The notes under the pieces were generated by a model. It did no database searches. It was not told where the DNA came from and saw only the letters and a program-made list of their open reading frames with translations. Made by a program: the position numbers and the translations under genes. Below, in pieces: positions 43,181 to 51,947 of a stretch of DNA of 64,000 bases (positions are counted from its first letter, which is position 1; every line of letters begins with the position of its first letter). Source of the DNA: an uncultured Anaerolineae bacterium (GTDB taxonomy: Bacteria > Chloroflexota > Anaerolineae > Anaerolineales > Villigracilaceae); assembly GCA_903875215.1 (NCBI GenBank), contig CAIQVH010000017.1, forward strand, positions 62,001 to 126,000, in the 5' to 3' direction.

Positions 43181-43246
43181 TCTCTGGGAACTTTCGCCCA
43201 GTCCACAACGTCATGAGAGTATGGTGTTCCAACCCTGGAGGATTAT

Positions 43247-44626
43247 ATGTATTTAATAATTCGACAAATTTTGCTGACATTGCTGACTGCCCTGGCGCTT
43301 TCCGCCTGCACCTTGCCCGCCAGCACACCAGATGGCGCGGCCACCCTGCAAGCCGTGTACACCGCCCAGTCCGCCACCCTGCAAGCCATGAAAACCCCGG
43401 GCCTGCCACCCACGTCACCGGCCCTGCCAACCTTCATCATACCTACCCTGCCACCACAAAATGCCCTCCCGAGCCAGACCACCGCAGCCGCTCACAGCAT
43501 CCCCAGCATCACCCCGCTCCCCATTCTCCTGACAGTGACATCCACCTCAGCCCCCACCTACTGTGACTGGGCCGCCTTTATCAAGGACGTCACCGTGGCA
43601 GATGGCACCACCTTCGCACCTGCCGACCAATTCACAAAAACCTGGCGCATCCAAAACATCGGCACCTGCACCTGGACTTCAGCATACTCGCTGGTATTCT
43701 CCAGCGGCAACAGCATGGGCGGCCCGACAAGCGTTCGCCTGCCTGGCAACGTCAACCCCGGCGAGACCGTCGACCTGTCCGTCAAACTGAGCGCCCCCTC
43801 CGCGCTGGGCAGCTACCAGGGCTACTGGTTCCTGCGAAATGCCTCGGGCGTGCTGTTTGGCCTCGGGAATTCCGCCCAAAAACCTCTCTACGTCGACATC
43901 AAAGTCAGCGGCAGCCTGACCACCATCTTCGACCTCGTCACAGAATACTGCCACGCCGACTGGCGCTCCGCTGCCGGCGACCTGGGCTGCCCCGGCAACG
44001 TCAACGGCAAAAAAGGCTACGCCATCGACATCACCAACCCGCAGCTCGAAAATGGCCAGACCTACACCGGCCGCGGCCTGATCATGGTTCCCGAACTGGT
44101 CACCAACGGTTACCTGCAAGGTTACTACTACCCAACCTTCCACTTCCAAAAAGGCGACCGCTTCCGCGCCATCATCAACTGCCAATACCTTGCCAACGGC
44201 TGCAACGCCATCTTCCGCCTCGAATACCAGTCCGAAAAAGGCGCGCCCATCAAAACCCTGTGGAGCTTCAACGAACTCTATGACGGCCTATACTACACTG
44301 CTGACGTGGATCTCAGCCCCCTGGCCGGAAAGCAGGTCATCCTGATTCTGACCATCGCCTCCAACGGTTCCGCCACTGCCGACAAACTACTCTGGGCTGC
44401 CCCGCGCATCGACCGCCCCTCCAACCTGATCACCCCTTCATCCACCCCCACCCGCACCCCCACCCGCACCGTCACCCCAACCATCACTGCCACATTCACA
44501 CTAACCGCTACTCCAACCGTCACCGTCACCGCCACTGCCACCGCCTCGCCCACTGCAACTTTGACCCCCACCCCCACATCCACCCCAACCGAGACGGAAA
44601 CCCCCACCCCAACCGCAACACCGTAG
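43247..44626 (+). CDS. NBR1-Ig lipoprotein 4 with extra beta domain and Thr/Pro tail
   Basis: 459 residues, the longest paralogue. Lipobox LALSAC (Cys21), a diverged AVYTAQSATLQAM segment, then a spacer. The Ig domain (about 100-215) has FTKTWRIQNIGTCTW and SYQGYWFLRNASGV. A further domain of ~160 residues follows (FDLVTEYCHADWRS to KLLWAAPRI), beta-rich and perhaps a jelly-roll, with four cysteines. The last ~65 residues are almost pure Thr/Pro/Ala repeats, an unusual free low-complexity C-terminus that could be glycosylated. ATG follows CTGGAGGA. Confidence 0.75.
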   Translation: MYLIIRQILLTLLTALALSACTLPASTPDGAATLQAVYTAQSATLQAMKTPGLPPTSPALPTFIIPTLPPQNALPSQTTAAAHSIPSITPLPILLTVTSTSAPTYCDWAAFIKDVTVADGTTFAPADQFTKTWRIQNIGTCTWTSAYSLVFSSGNSMGGPTSVRLPGNVNPGETVDLSVKLSAPSALGSYQGYWFLRNASGVLFGLGNSAQKPLYVDIKVSGSLTTIFDLVTEYCHADWRSAAGDLGCPGNVNGKKGYAIDITNPQLENGQTYTGRGLIMVPELVTNGYLQGYYYPTFHFQKGDRFRAIINCQYLANGCNAIFRLEYQSEKGAPIKTLWSFNELYDGLYYTADVDLSPLAGKQVILILTIASNGSATADKLLWAAPRIDRPSNLITPSSTPTRTPTRTVTPTITATFTLTATPTVTVTATATASPTATLTPTPTSTPTETETPTPTATP

Positions 44627-44652
44627 AATCCATCCAGTGCGCTGGCTTAAGA

Positions 44653-44693
44653 TATAATCAAGATATGATCATGGCCGGTCCTAGAATCGGCCA
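44653..44693 (+). promoter_or_regulatory. -10 box and leader stem-loop for lipoprotein 5
   Basis: TATAAT at 44653-44658, then TGGCCG (44672-44677)/CGGCCA (44688-44693) forms a hairpin close to the expected 5' end of the mRNA. GGAGG lies before the ATG at 44711. Confidence 0.5.
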
Positions 44694-44710
44694 CATTCCC
44701 CGGAGGATAT

Positions 44711-45445
44711 ATGAACCGTTTCCTTAAACCAGCGCAGGCGGTCCTATTGCTCGCCTTCATCGCCACACTGACCAGCTGCACCCTTGGTCAGGCCGCGGAA
44801 CCCACCCCCACCGCAGTAGATGTCAACGCCGTCATGACCTCGGCCGCATCCACCGCTTTTGCCCAGCTGACCCAAATCGCCGGGCAGGCTTCGCCCACCA
44901 GCGCGCCCACCGAAACCCTGGCCCCCACCGAGACACAGGCCTCCCCCAACACCCCCGACCCTGGACAACCCACCGCCCAGCAGGCCGCCCAAATCACCGA
45001 TACCCCCATGGTGATCCTTGAACTTTCCCCCACCCTGCCAGGCCTGCCCGAAGTGCCAACGATGACCCCCGTACCCATCGTTGCCACCCCAAATCCAGGT
45101 CAGGTTTGCAACAACTCATCCTTCGTCGCAGATATGACCATCCCGGATGGCACCGCCTTCAAAGCCTGGGAGAAATTCACCAAGATCTGGCGCATCAAAA
45201 ACACCGGCTTCTGCGCCTGGGATGACGGATATGGCATCATCAACTGGAACGGGCCCGCCCTGGCCGGCGATAATAAATTCTTCTCCCCGGGTGAATACGT
45301 CCAACCTGGCGGCGAAGTCGACATGGTCATCAAAATGTATGCCCCCGGCGAACCCGGAGATTACATCTCCCACTGGGTCATGGTCAATGACCAGGGACAA
45401 ACATTTGGGACGGATCTGGTTGTCTACATCAAAGTCGTAAAATAG
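44711..45445 (+). CDS. NBR1-Ig lipoprotein 5
   Basis: 244 residues. Lipobox TLTSC (Cys23), NAVMTSAASTAFAQLTQIA segment, a long Pro/Thr/Glu spacer (to about residue 135), then one NBR1-type Ig domain to the C-terminus with FTKIWRIKNTGFCAW. The last strands (YISHWVMVNDQGQTFG) differ from the GYWxLR form of the other paralogues. It has its own promoter and terminator. Confidence 0.78.
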   Translation: MNRFLKPAQAVLLLAFIATLTSCTLGQAAEPTPTAVDVNAVMTSAASTAFAQLTQIAGQASPTSAPTETLAPTETQASPNTPDPGQPTAQQAAQITDTPMVILELSPTLPGLPEVPTMTPVPIVATPNPGQVCNNSSFVADMTIPDGTAFKAWEKFTKIWRIKNTGFCAWDDGYGIINWNGPALAGDNKFFSPGEYVQPGGEVDMVIKMYAPGEPGDYISHWVMVNDQGQTFGTDLVVYIKVVK

Positions 45446-45463
45446 TACTTTCTTGCCACCCCC

Positions 45464-45498
45464 ACCCCCGTCCCAAAATCACCGGGCGGGGGTTTTTT
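45464..45498 (+). terminator. Terminator after lipoprotein 5
   Basis: ACCCCCGTCCC (45464-45474) pairs with GGGCGGGGGT (45484-45493) with one bulged T, then a T6 run. Confidence 0.8.
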
Positions 45499-45522
45499 GT
45501 TATAGGATGATAAGTAGCGGTA

Positions 45523-45563
45523 TATAATCAAACTGGATCCCCAGCCGGACATTCACGGGATCC
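45523..45563 (+). promoter_or_regulatory. -10 box and 5'-terminal stem-loop for lipoprotein 6-queG
   Basis: TATAAT at 45523-45528. GGATCCC (45535-45541)/GGGATCC (45557-45563) starts at the predicted transcription start, so the mRNA would begin with a stem-loop. Confidence 0.5.
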
Positions 45564-45585
45564 TCCCATAGAAAATAGGTGCCAC

Positions 45586-46179
45586 ATGAAGAAAACTTTG
45601 CTAACCCTTGCCCTGATCCTGAGCCTCCTGCCCGCTGCCTGCGCGCCTGCCAGCACCGAACCAACTGCCACCCCTGTGGACATCAACGCCCTGCAAACCG
45701 CCGCCGTAAAGACCGTCGTCGCCAACGTGACCCTGACCGCAGACGCCCTCCCAAGCGCTACGCCAAGCCCAAGCGCACCACCCACCGAAACCCCTGTCCC
45801 GGCCCCCAGCGAAACCCCCACCCCCGCCGGCACCCCCACCCTCACCACCTGCGACGATGCCCTCTGGATTGCCGACATCTCCATCCCAGACGGTACCCAG
45901 CTGACCGCCGGGCAAGACTTCGTCAAAACCTGGAAGGTTAAGAACACCGGTTCCTGCACCTGGAAACCGGGTTACCAAATCATCCTGGCCTATGGCGACC
46001 GCATGAATGGCCAATCCACCGCCCTGACCAGCGAAGTCCCCGCCAACACCGAAGTGGAACTCTCCGTCAACCTGCGCGCGCCCGACAAAGCCGGCACTTA
46101 CAACGGCTACTGGACCCTGCGCAACAACAACGGCTACAACTTTGGCCAGCGGCTTTCCGTCATTATCACCGTGCCATGA
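45586..46179 (+). CDS. NBR1-Ig lipoprotein 6
   Basis: 197 residues, the shortest paralogue. Lipobox LLPAAC (Cys19), INALQTAAVKTVVANVTLTA segment, Pro/Thr spacer, then a single NBR1-type Ig domain running to the C-terminus (FVKTWKVKNTGSCTW, TYNGYWTLRNNNGYNFG). Its stop codon overlaps the queG ATG (ATGA), so queG is translationally coupled to a surface protein, most likely an accident of gene order. Confidence 0.78.
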   Translation: MKKTLLTLALILSLLPAACAPASTEPTATPVDINALQTAAVKTVVANVTLTADALPSATPSPSAPPTETPVPAPSETPTPAGTPTLTTCDDALWIADISIPDGTQLTAGQDFVKTWKVKNTGSCTWKPGYQIILAYGDRMNGQSTALTSEVPANTEVELSVNLRAPDKAGTYNGYWTLRNNNGYNFGQRLSVIITVP

Positions 46180-47228
46180 ACCCGGGCGAACTCGCCGCCG
46201 CCATCAAAGCACATGCCCGCCAGTTGGGTTTCCCCCTGGCGGGCATTACCACGCCGGATCCCCCCGCCCATTTTGGCCTTTACCAGCGCTGGCTGGAAGC
46301 CGGGCACCACGCCGGGATGACCTATCTGGAGGAAGAACGCGCCCGGCAACGCCGCGCCGACCCGCGCCTGATCCTGCCCGAGTGCCGCTCCATCCTCGTC
46401 CTCGGCATCCCCTACCACAGCCCGCAAACCGCCCCAACGCCTCAACCTTCCCCCGCCCGCGGACGGGTGGCCGCCTACGCCTGGGGCGACGACTACCACA
46501 TTCTCCTGCCGCCGCGCCTCGCAGCGCTGGTAAGCTTCATCGAAACCCAGGTCGGCGCGCACATCCCCAACCGCTGCTACACCGATACCGGCCCCCTGCT
46601 CGAACGCGAACTCGCCAGCCGCGCCGGCCTGGGCTGGATCGGTAAAAACACCTGCCTGATCGCCCCACAAACCGGCTCGTACTTTCTCTTGGCCGAAATT
46701 TTGCTTGGGATCGAACTCCCCCCAGATAGCCCCTACCCCGCCGACCACTGCGGCCATTGCACCCGCTGCATCGCAGCCTGCCCAACCGGCTGCATCCAAC
46801 CCGATCGCACTCTCGATGCCAGCCATTGCATCTCCTATCTCACCATTGAAAACAAAGCCGAAATCCCGCCAGACCTGCGCCCCCAGCTGGCTGACTGGGT
46901 TTTCGGCTGTGACATCTGCCAAATGGTCTGCCCGTGGAACCAACGGTTTGCCCCGCAGCACGGCGACCCGGCGTTTGCGCCCCGCAACGGCCTGCCGCTG
47001 CCCGTCCTGCAAGAGGAACTGACCCTGACCGCGCAGGAATTCAACCGTAAATTCAAAGACAGCCCGCTCAAACGCGCCAAACGCCGCGGATACCTGCGTA
47101 ACCTCGCCATCGCCGCCGGAAATGCCCGGGAGCCGGAAAGCCTGCCAGCCCTGGAAAATATCCAAGACGACGAACACGCCCTGATTCGCCCCCATGCCGA
47201 ATGGGCAATCAAACAAATCCGCGGGTAA
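46176..47228 (+). CDS. queG: Epoxyqueuosine reductase
   Basis: 350 residues; cobalamin- and Fe-S-dependent enzyme performing the last step of queuosine synthesis in tRNA. Two 4Fe-4S motifs are intact: CGHCTRCIAACPTGC and CDICQMVCPWN, with the active-site-side YTDTGPLLERELA and LGWIGKNTCLI. The C-terminal HEAT-like tail is short. It overlaps lipoprotein 6 by 4 nt, and rdgB follows at 33 nt. Confidence 0.94.
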   Translation: MNPGELAAAIKAHARQLGFPLAGITTPDPPAHFGLYQRWLEAGHHAGMTYLEEERARQRRADPRLILPECRSILVLGIPYHSPQTAPTPQPSPARGRVAAYAWGDDYHILLPPRLAALVSFIETQVGAHIPNRCYTDTGPLLERELASRAGLGWIGKNTCLIAPQTGSYFLLAEILLGIELPPDSPYPADHCGHCTRCIAACPTGCIQPDRTLDASHCISYLTIENKAEIPPDLRPQLADWVFGCDICQMVCPWNQRFAPQHGDPAFAPRNGLPLPVLQEELTLTAQEFNRKFKDSPLKRAKRRGYLRNLAIAAGNAREPESLPALENIQDDEHALIRPHAEWAIKQIRG

Positions 47229-47261
47229 AATCGGGTGTATCTCTCAGCCAGGAAGTCTACA

Positions 47262-47861
47262 ATGCAAAAATTGCTCATCGCCACCGGAAATCCCGGAAAA
47301 GTTAAAGAAATGCAGGCCTTGCTGACCGGTTTGGAAGTTGAACTGGTCACGCCAAAATTGCTCGGGCTGACGCTGGAAGTGGAGGAGGATGGTGCAACAT
47401 ACCAGGAAAATGCCGGCAAAAAGGCCCGCGCCTACAGCCAGGCCAGCGGCCTGATCGCGCTGGCGGATGATTCCGGGCTGGAGGTGCAGGCTCTCAATGG
47501 CGAACCAGGCCTTTATTCCGCGCGTTATTCGGGACGAGTGGGCGCAAGCGATGCTGACCGGCGCGCCTTTTTGCTGAGCAAACTGGCCGGCCGGCCAGGG
47601 CCGTGGGCGGCCCGCTTCCATGCCACCGTTGCTCTAGGCCAGCCGGATGGACAGGTGGAATTTGCGGAGGGAAACTGTTACGGGGAGATAATCTCCATCG
47701 AGCGCGGCGACAAAGGCTTCGGGTATGATCCGATTTTTCTGATTCCAACCTTGAACCGCACCATGGCCGAGCTGACCATGGACGAAAAAAACCGCCTGAG
47801 CCATCGCGCCCTGGCGGTGAAGCAAATCCGGCCAATGCTGGACAGGCTGTTCAGGCGATGA
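47262..47861 (+). CDS. rdgB: XTP/dITP pyrophosphatase (RdgB/HAM1)
   Basis: 199 residues; removes non-canonical purine nucleoside triphosphates. Family motifs: ATGNPGKVKEM at the N-terminus, LADDSGLEVQALNGEPGLYSARYSG in the middle and KGFGYDPIF near the C-terminus. ATG at 47262 follows AGGAAG; an in-frame start 27 nt upstream is outside the family N-terminus. The 3' end overlaps the convergent hydrolase gene by 11 nt, with no terminator between them. Confidence 0.94.
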   Translation: MQKLLIATGNPGKVKEMQALLTGLEVELVTPKLLGLTLEVEEDGATYQENAGKKARAYSQASGLIALADDSGLEVQALNGEPGLYSARYSGRVGASDADRRAFLLSKLAGRPGPWAARFHATVALGQPDGQVEFAEGNCYGEIISIERGDKGFGYDPIFLIPTLNRTMAELTMDEKNRLSHRALAVKQIRPMLDRLFRR

Positions 47862-48639
47862 TTTTCTCACCAGGCTGGTAGGCAATACCGCTCAAAAACA
47901 GCTGCAACATCCCGGCAACGGCTTGCGGCTGCTCGAGCATGACCATATGCCCGGCGCCTTCCACGGTGTGAAGCAGGGAATTTTTTATACGGTCGCGCAG
48001 AATTTGCGAGAGGAACAGGGGGGTCATTGTGTCTTGCGTGCCGCAGACGATCAGAGTTGGAGCCCGAACGCGCCCGAGCAGCTCAGTTTCGTCATAATCC
48101 GCGCAGGCGACTAAATCTCCATGCAAAACCGGGCAGCGCACCTCTGCCAGTCTCTGGGCGGCCAGTTCCTTCAAACGCGGATCGGCGTTATTGGAAAAAG
48201 ACCCGGCCACGATACTGCCGACCGCTGAATTGAACGTGGCAGGATTGGCTGAGCTGGAAAGTAAATCGGATGAAACGCGCAAACGGGCTGCGGTGGCAAT
48301 CAACCCGAGGCCAAGAGTGCGCGCCGGGCGGTGAACCCCGAGCCAGAGGGCTATCGCTCCACCCATCGAATGACCCACAAAGACCGCACGCCGCAGCCTG
48401 AGCACATCCATAAAATCCAGCACGCACTTGGCATATTCTTCAATAGACTGCTGCCCAATGCCTTCCGATTTGCCATGACTGGGCAGATCGAGGGCGTAGA
48501 TGCGCTGCCCTGGCAAACGACGTATCTCCGGCGGCCAGAACAAGTGATTTCCACCAGCGCCGTGCAGCAGAATCACGGCTGGCCGCGCCCAGTGGTTTTC
48601 TTCGTTGGCAAAATAATAGGTTCCAGCAGCGAGGGGCAT
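47851..48639 (-). CDS. Alpha/beta hydrolase
   Basis: 262 residues. Oxyanion hole AVILLHGAGGNHLFW, nucleophile elbow VGHSMGG (Ser91), Asp in CGTQDTMTP and His in VEGAGHMVMLEQP. The catalytic set is complete; the family includes esterases, lactonases and C-C hydrolases, and the substrate is not readable. It starts 26 nt after the sensor kinase gene on the same strand, perhaps co-transcribed. Confidence 0.88.
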   Translation of the reverse strand: MPLAAGTYYFANEENHWARPAVILLHGAGGNHLFWPPEIRRLPGQRIYALDLPSHGKSEGIGQQSIEEYAKCVLDFMDVLRLRRAVFVGHSMGGAIALWLGVHRPARTLGLGLIATAARLRVSSDLLSSSANPATFNSAVGSIVAGSFSNNADPRLKELAAQRLAEVRCPVLHGDLVACADYDETELLGRVRAPTLIVCGTQDTMTPLFLSQILRDRIKNSLLHTVEGAGHMVMLEQPQAVAGMLQLFLSGIAYQPGEKIIA

Positions 48640-48665
48640 GAGAGTTCCAGGAAAGCGAGGATTTT

Positions 48666-50477
48666 TCAGGAGTTCGGTCGGGCTTGCTGCCGGTCGCGAG
48701 CATGATGCAAAACATCGGCAGCGTCTTCACTAAGCGGGATATAGACCTGGATCTTGGAGCCACGGCCGGGAGCGGCATCGATATGTAACAACCCATTCAC
48801 CAGTTCGGTGCGCTCACGCAAGTTGACCATGCCGAGACTGCCGCGCTTATCGTACGATTTGGTAATGGCTTCTACGTCAAAACCAACCCCATCATCAATG
48901 ATCTCAACCAGGGCAATTTCCGGGTGCTTTCGCAGAGCATTCAGTCGCACCCAGATGTGCGAAGCCTGGGCATGTTTGCGGGCATTATTGACGGCTTCTT
49001 CAGCGATATAAAAGATAACGCCGCTCTTACCCATTTCCAACTGCTCAGCCAGTTGATCATTCACCTGGATGATGACATCCTGCCCGTAGGTTTCTTTCAT
49101 CTTGTCTGCCATGGCCTGCAAAGCGGCTTTCAACCCCTGCGATTCAAGCACCAGCGGACGCAGAGTAAAAAGCATGTGCCGGATTTCCTTAGTGGTGCGC
49201 CGGGCCAGATCTTCAATCTTTTCCAATTCATCTTTGGCGGCATTGGTATCGCGGTCAATCATGCGCCGGGCCAGGTTCACACGCATGGCCATGGCCGCCA
49301 CCGATTGCGTCGGGCCATCATGCAGATCGCGCGCCAGCTTTTTGCGGGCTTCCTCCTGCACTTCAACCATGCGCTCCTTCTCATCCGCCAGATCCTGGTA
49401 CAGACGCGCATTCTGAATGGCAATAACAGCCTGGCGGCCCACGATGCCAAGAATATCACAGCGCTCACGGGAGAAATAATCCGCTTCAAGATGACCAAAA
49501 ATCATCACCCCATAAACGCTGAACCCGCTGCGCAAGGGGAAGCAATACAGGGATTTACACTGCAGAAAACCGACCACGCGCCCCAGCTCCGGATCCTGCG
49601 CGACAGAATTAACCGTCAACGCCTCCCCTTCTTCGATGACCCTGGCCAGCAGCCCGGCCTTGGCTGGAAAAACCGCGCGCAAATCGGCCTGAGTCAGCCG
49701 CCGGGCAGAACCAATATTCAGCTCTTCGCCGTTAAAGAGCAGGATGGCGCTGACCAGGCCATTATCCACAGGAACCGTCTGCCCGTCCGAATCGCCACTC
49801 TCAACGTGCAGAGCATGGACACTCAGATCCAGCGCACTGTCCAACACCCGGCGATAGCTCAGAGAGGAAGTCAGCGCCGCAGTAAGATTATAGATGGCGC
49901 GCAGGCGGTCATTTTCACCTTTTTGTTGTTGTTCGCGCACAGCAATCTGCTTCTGTCGTTCGGCCTGCCAATGTTTATAAAATCTCTGACTGATCAGGCC
50001 GAAGGCCAGGCCCAGCAACCCGGTGAAAAGCGTACCTGCTGTGAGTTCCACCACAGACAGGGAGTATAGAAAACTGCCGGCCACTTCAACAAGAATCAGG
50101 ATTACGACCGTCAACAGGGCACCGGCCAGGTTATAGTACAGGCTGGCGCTGACGAGCGGGACCAGCAAGGCCCAGGCTGCAGAGCCAAGGAATGTACCTT
50201 CCAGCAGGAAAAAGGCCACCGCCACCAGAACATCCACCCCAACCACGATCAGGCGATGATATTCCCAACGATAGTTTTGGCCTGCCATCCAGGTCAGGAT
50301 CACATTCCACAAAACCATGCCAACCAGCATGATCGCCCCGAGCAAGGCGGGGAGAGTCAGCGAAACACCAAGCGGGGCAAGGGACAAACTCAGGCCGACC
50401 AAAATCAGCCAGCGCAGAGCAACAGCATACCAGTCGGTAATGTAAGGAGAGTCGGATCGCTGCATGGCATTAATCAT
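48666..50477 (-). CDS. NarL-type sensor histidine kinase with GAF domain
   Basis: 603 residues. About 6 transmembrane segments in the first 165 residues, then a linker helix and a GAF domain (about 205-360). A HisKA_3 dimerisation domain follows with phospho-acceptor His386 in RDLHDGPTQSVAAM, then an ATPase domain with YIAEEAVNNARKHA and GSLGMVNLRERTELV. The input may be a small molecule or a membrane signal. No response regulator gene is adjacent. Start ATG 50477 has no ribosome-binding site; ATG 50465 is an alternative. Confidence 0.9.
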   Translation of the reverse strand: MINAMQRSDSPYITDWYAVALRWLILVGLSLSLAPLGVSLTLPALLGAIMLVGMVLWNVILTWMAGQNYRWEYHRLIVVGVDVLVAVAFFLLEGTFLGSAAWALLVPLVSASLYYNLAGALLTVVILILVEVAGSFLYSLSVVELTAGTLFTGLLGLAFGLISQRFYKHWQAERQKQIAVREQQQKGENDRLRAIYNLTAALTSSLSYRRVLDSALDLSVHALHVESGDSDGQTVPVDNGLVSAILLFNGEELNIGSARRLTQADLRAVFPAKAGLLARVIEEGEALTVNSVAQDPELGRVVGFLQCKSLYCFPLRSGFSVYGVMIFGHLEADYFSRERCDILGIVGRQAVIAIQNARLYQDLADEKERMVEVQEEARKKLARDLHDGPTQSVAAMAMRVNLARRMIDRDTNAAKDELEKIEDLARRTTKEIRHMLFTLRPLVLESQGLKAALQAMADKMKETYGQDVIIQVNDQLAEQLEMGKSGVIFYIAEEAVNNARKHAQASHIWVRLNALRKHPEIALVEIIDDGVGFDVEAITKSYDKRGSLGMVNLRERTELVNGLLHIDAAPGRGSKIQVYIPLSEDAADVLHHARDRQQARPNS

Positions 50478-50552
50478 AACGCAGTTTTTACCAAATCAAG
50501 GCTAATTTTGTTACCGAAAAAAAGAATTTGGAGACGACAGCCGAAAGGTTTT

Positions 50553-51947
50553 CTAAAAGCCCTGGTAGACGAATCCCGCAAGGTTGGCGGCGCTGCCCAA
50601 AAAGAGCACCAGGAGGAACAATGCGGCGCCGAGGCCCCAGGCTTGCGCGCTCGGACTCCAGACCATGAAGAAGTCTTCGCGGGCGGAGCTTATTTCCTGG
50701 CGGTCAAGCCACAGTGAAAAGATGGTTAACAGGAAAAAGTCGGGGAGCAGGGTCAGATCGATGGCTCCGGTCAAGTGCCACAGCCCCGAAAGGTAGAAGC
50801 GCGCTGAGGCGGTGCTGGCGGCTGTAAATGGAATCCAGGCCAGGGTGGTGAGGGTCAAGGTCAAGAGTGTTGCAGCGGTCAGTTTCCAACGAGAATCAAC
50901 CGGGGGGCGCAGACGCAGGAGTTGTTCCAATGCCAGGTAAAGACCGTGCAGGCCGCCCCAAAGCAGCATGGAGAGGTAGGCTCCGTGCCAAAATCCACTG
51001 GCGAGCATGGTCATCAGCGGCGTGAGCAGGTTGACCAGGCCGCGTGGGATGCGGTTTTGCAGCATCCAGCGCTGGAGGGGGTAGAAAAGATAGTCGCGCA
51101 GCCAGCTGGAAAGGCTGATATGCCAGCGTTTCCAAAAGTCGGTGACGGTGGATGCGAAGAAAGGTTGGCGAAAGTTGGGGCTGAGTTCGATTCCGAACCA
51201 GGCGCTCAGCCCGCGAACCATGGAGGTGTAACCGGCAAAGTCGTTGTATAGGGTAAAGGCGAAGATGATGATCCAGCTGGCGCGGGTGAGCGGGGAGAAA
51301 TCGGCGGGCTGGGTGAACAGGCCGGCGGGGCGAAGCGCTGCCAGGTGATCGGCGATCACGAGTTTGCGAAGCAGGCCAAGCAGGATGAGGCCCAATCCAC
51401 GACCCAGGCCGCTAGAATCGAGTGGGCGAGGCGAATCCAACTGAGGCAGGAAGGTTTTAGCGCGTTCAATCGGGCCAGCCAGCAGCTTGGGAAAATAAGC
51501 CAGGTACAGCGCAAAGTGAATCAAGCGGGTTTCCGGCTGAAGTTGACCGCGGGATACATCCACAAGATAAGAAATGGCCTGCAAAATGTAAAAAGAGAAA
51601 CCGACTGGCAGCAGCGCAGCGGTCCAGCCAGGGGCCAGGCCGGGGGCCAGCAGGTTGGCGAAGACCGTCCCATAAGGCCCGGATAGGAATTTGAGCAACC
51701 CAAAGGAAGCCAGGTTGAGGCCCAGTGCGGGCCAGAGCCAGGCTTTTTGAACAGGCAGGCGCAAGGCCAGGACGTAGTTAAAGCCAGTTAAAGCGGCCAG
51801 GGCCAGGGCGTAGGACCAGCCAAAGGTGAATAAAAAACCATAAGAAGCGGCCAACAGCCACAGATTGCGCCAGCGGCGCGGTAACAGGTGGTAGCCTGCC
51901 AGGGCTGCCAGAGATAGGATGAGAAAGGGCAGAGAGACGATGGCCAT
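50553..51947 (-). CDS. MBOAT-family O-acyltransferase (AlgI/DltB-like)
   Basis: 464 residues, about 11 transmembrane segments. It carries the MBOAT core: TDFWKRWHISLSSWLRDYLF and the catalytic-His region SGFWHGAYLSMLLWGGLHG. Such proteins pass acyl groups, usually acetyl, across the membrane to surface polysaccharides with an SGNH partner, which is encoded directly upstream and shares one base with this start codon (TAATG). It is the last gene of the glycan operon. The frame extends upstream inside the SGNH gene, but the ATG at 51947 is the family start. Confidence 0.92.
   Translation of the reverse strand: MAIVSLPFLILSLAALAGYHLLPRRWRNLWLLAASYGFLFTFGWSYALALAALTGFNYVLALRLPVQKAWLWPALGLNLASFGLLKFLSGPYGTVFANLLAPGLAPGWTAALLPVGFSFYILQAISYLVDVSRGQLQPETRLIHFALYLAYFPKLLAGPIERAKTFLPQLDSPRPLDSSGLGRGLGLILLGLLRKLVIADHLAALRPAGLFTQPADFSPLTRASWIIIFAFTLYNDFAGYTSMVRGLSAWFGIELSPNFRQPFFASTVTDFWKRWHISLSSWLRDYLFYPLQRWMLQNRIPRGLVNLLTPLMTMLASGFWHGAYLSMLLWGGLHGLYLALEQLLRLRPPVDSRWKLTAATLLTLTLTTLAWIPFTAASTASARFYLSGLWHLTGAIDLTLLPDFFLLTIFSLWLDRQEISSAREDFFMVWSPSAQAWGLGAALFLLVLFLGSAANLAGFVYQGF

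Noticed and set aside
44430-44626. Tandem DNA repeat or CRISPR-like array
   Set aside because: The repetition is an in-frame Thr/Pro codon tract at the end of lipoprotein 4, with no fixed repeat-spacer pattern. No CRISPR array was seen anywhere.
50460-50500. Fourth leaderless promoter, before the sensor kinase
   Set aside because: TAAAAA lies 7 nt before the ATG but lacks the final T of a -10 box; too weak to count with the other three.
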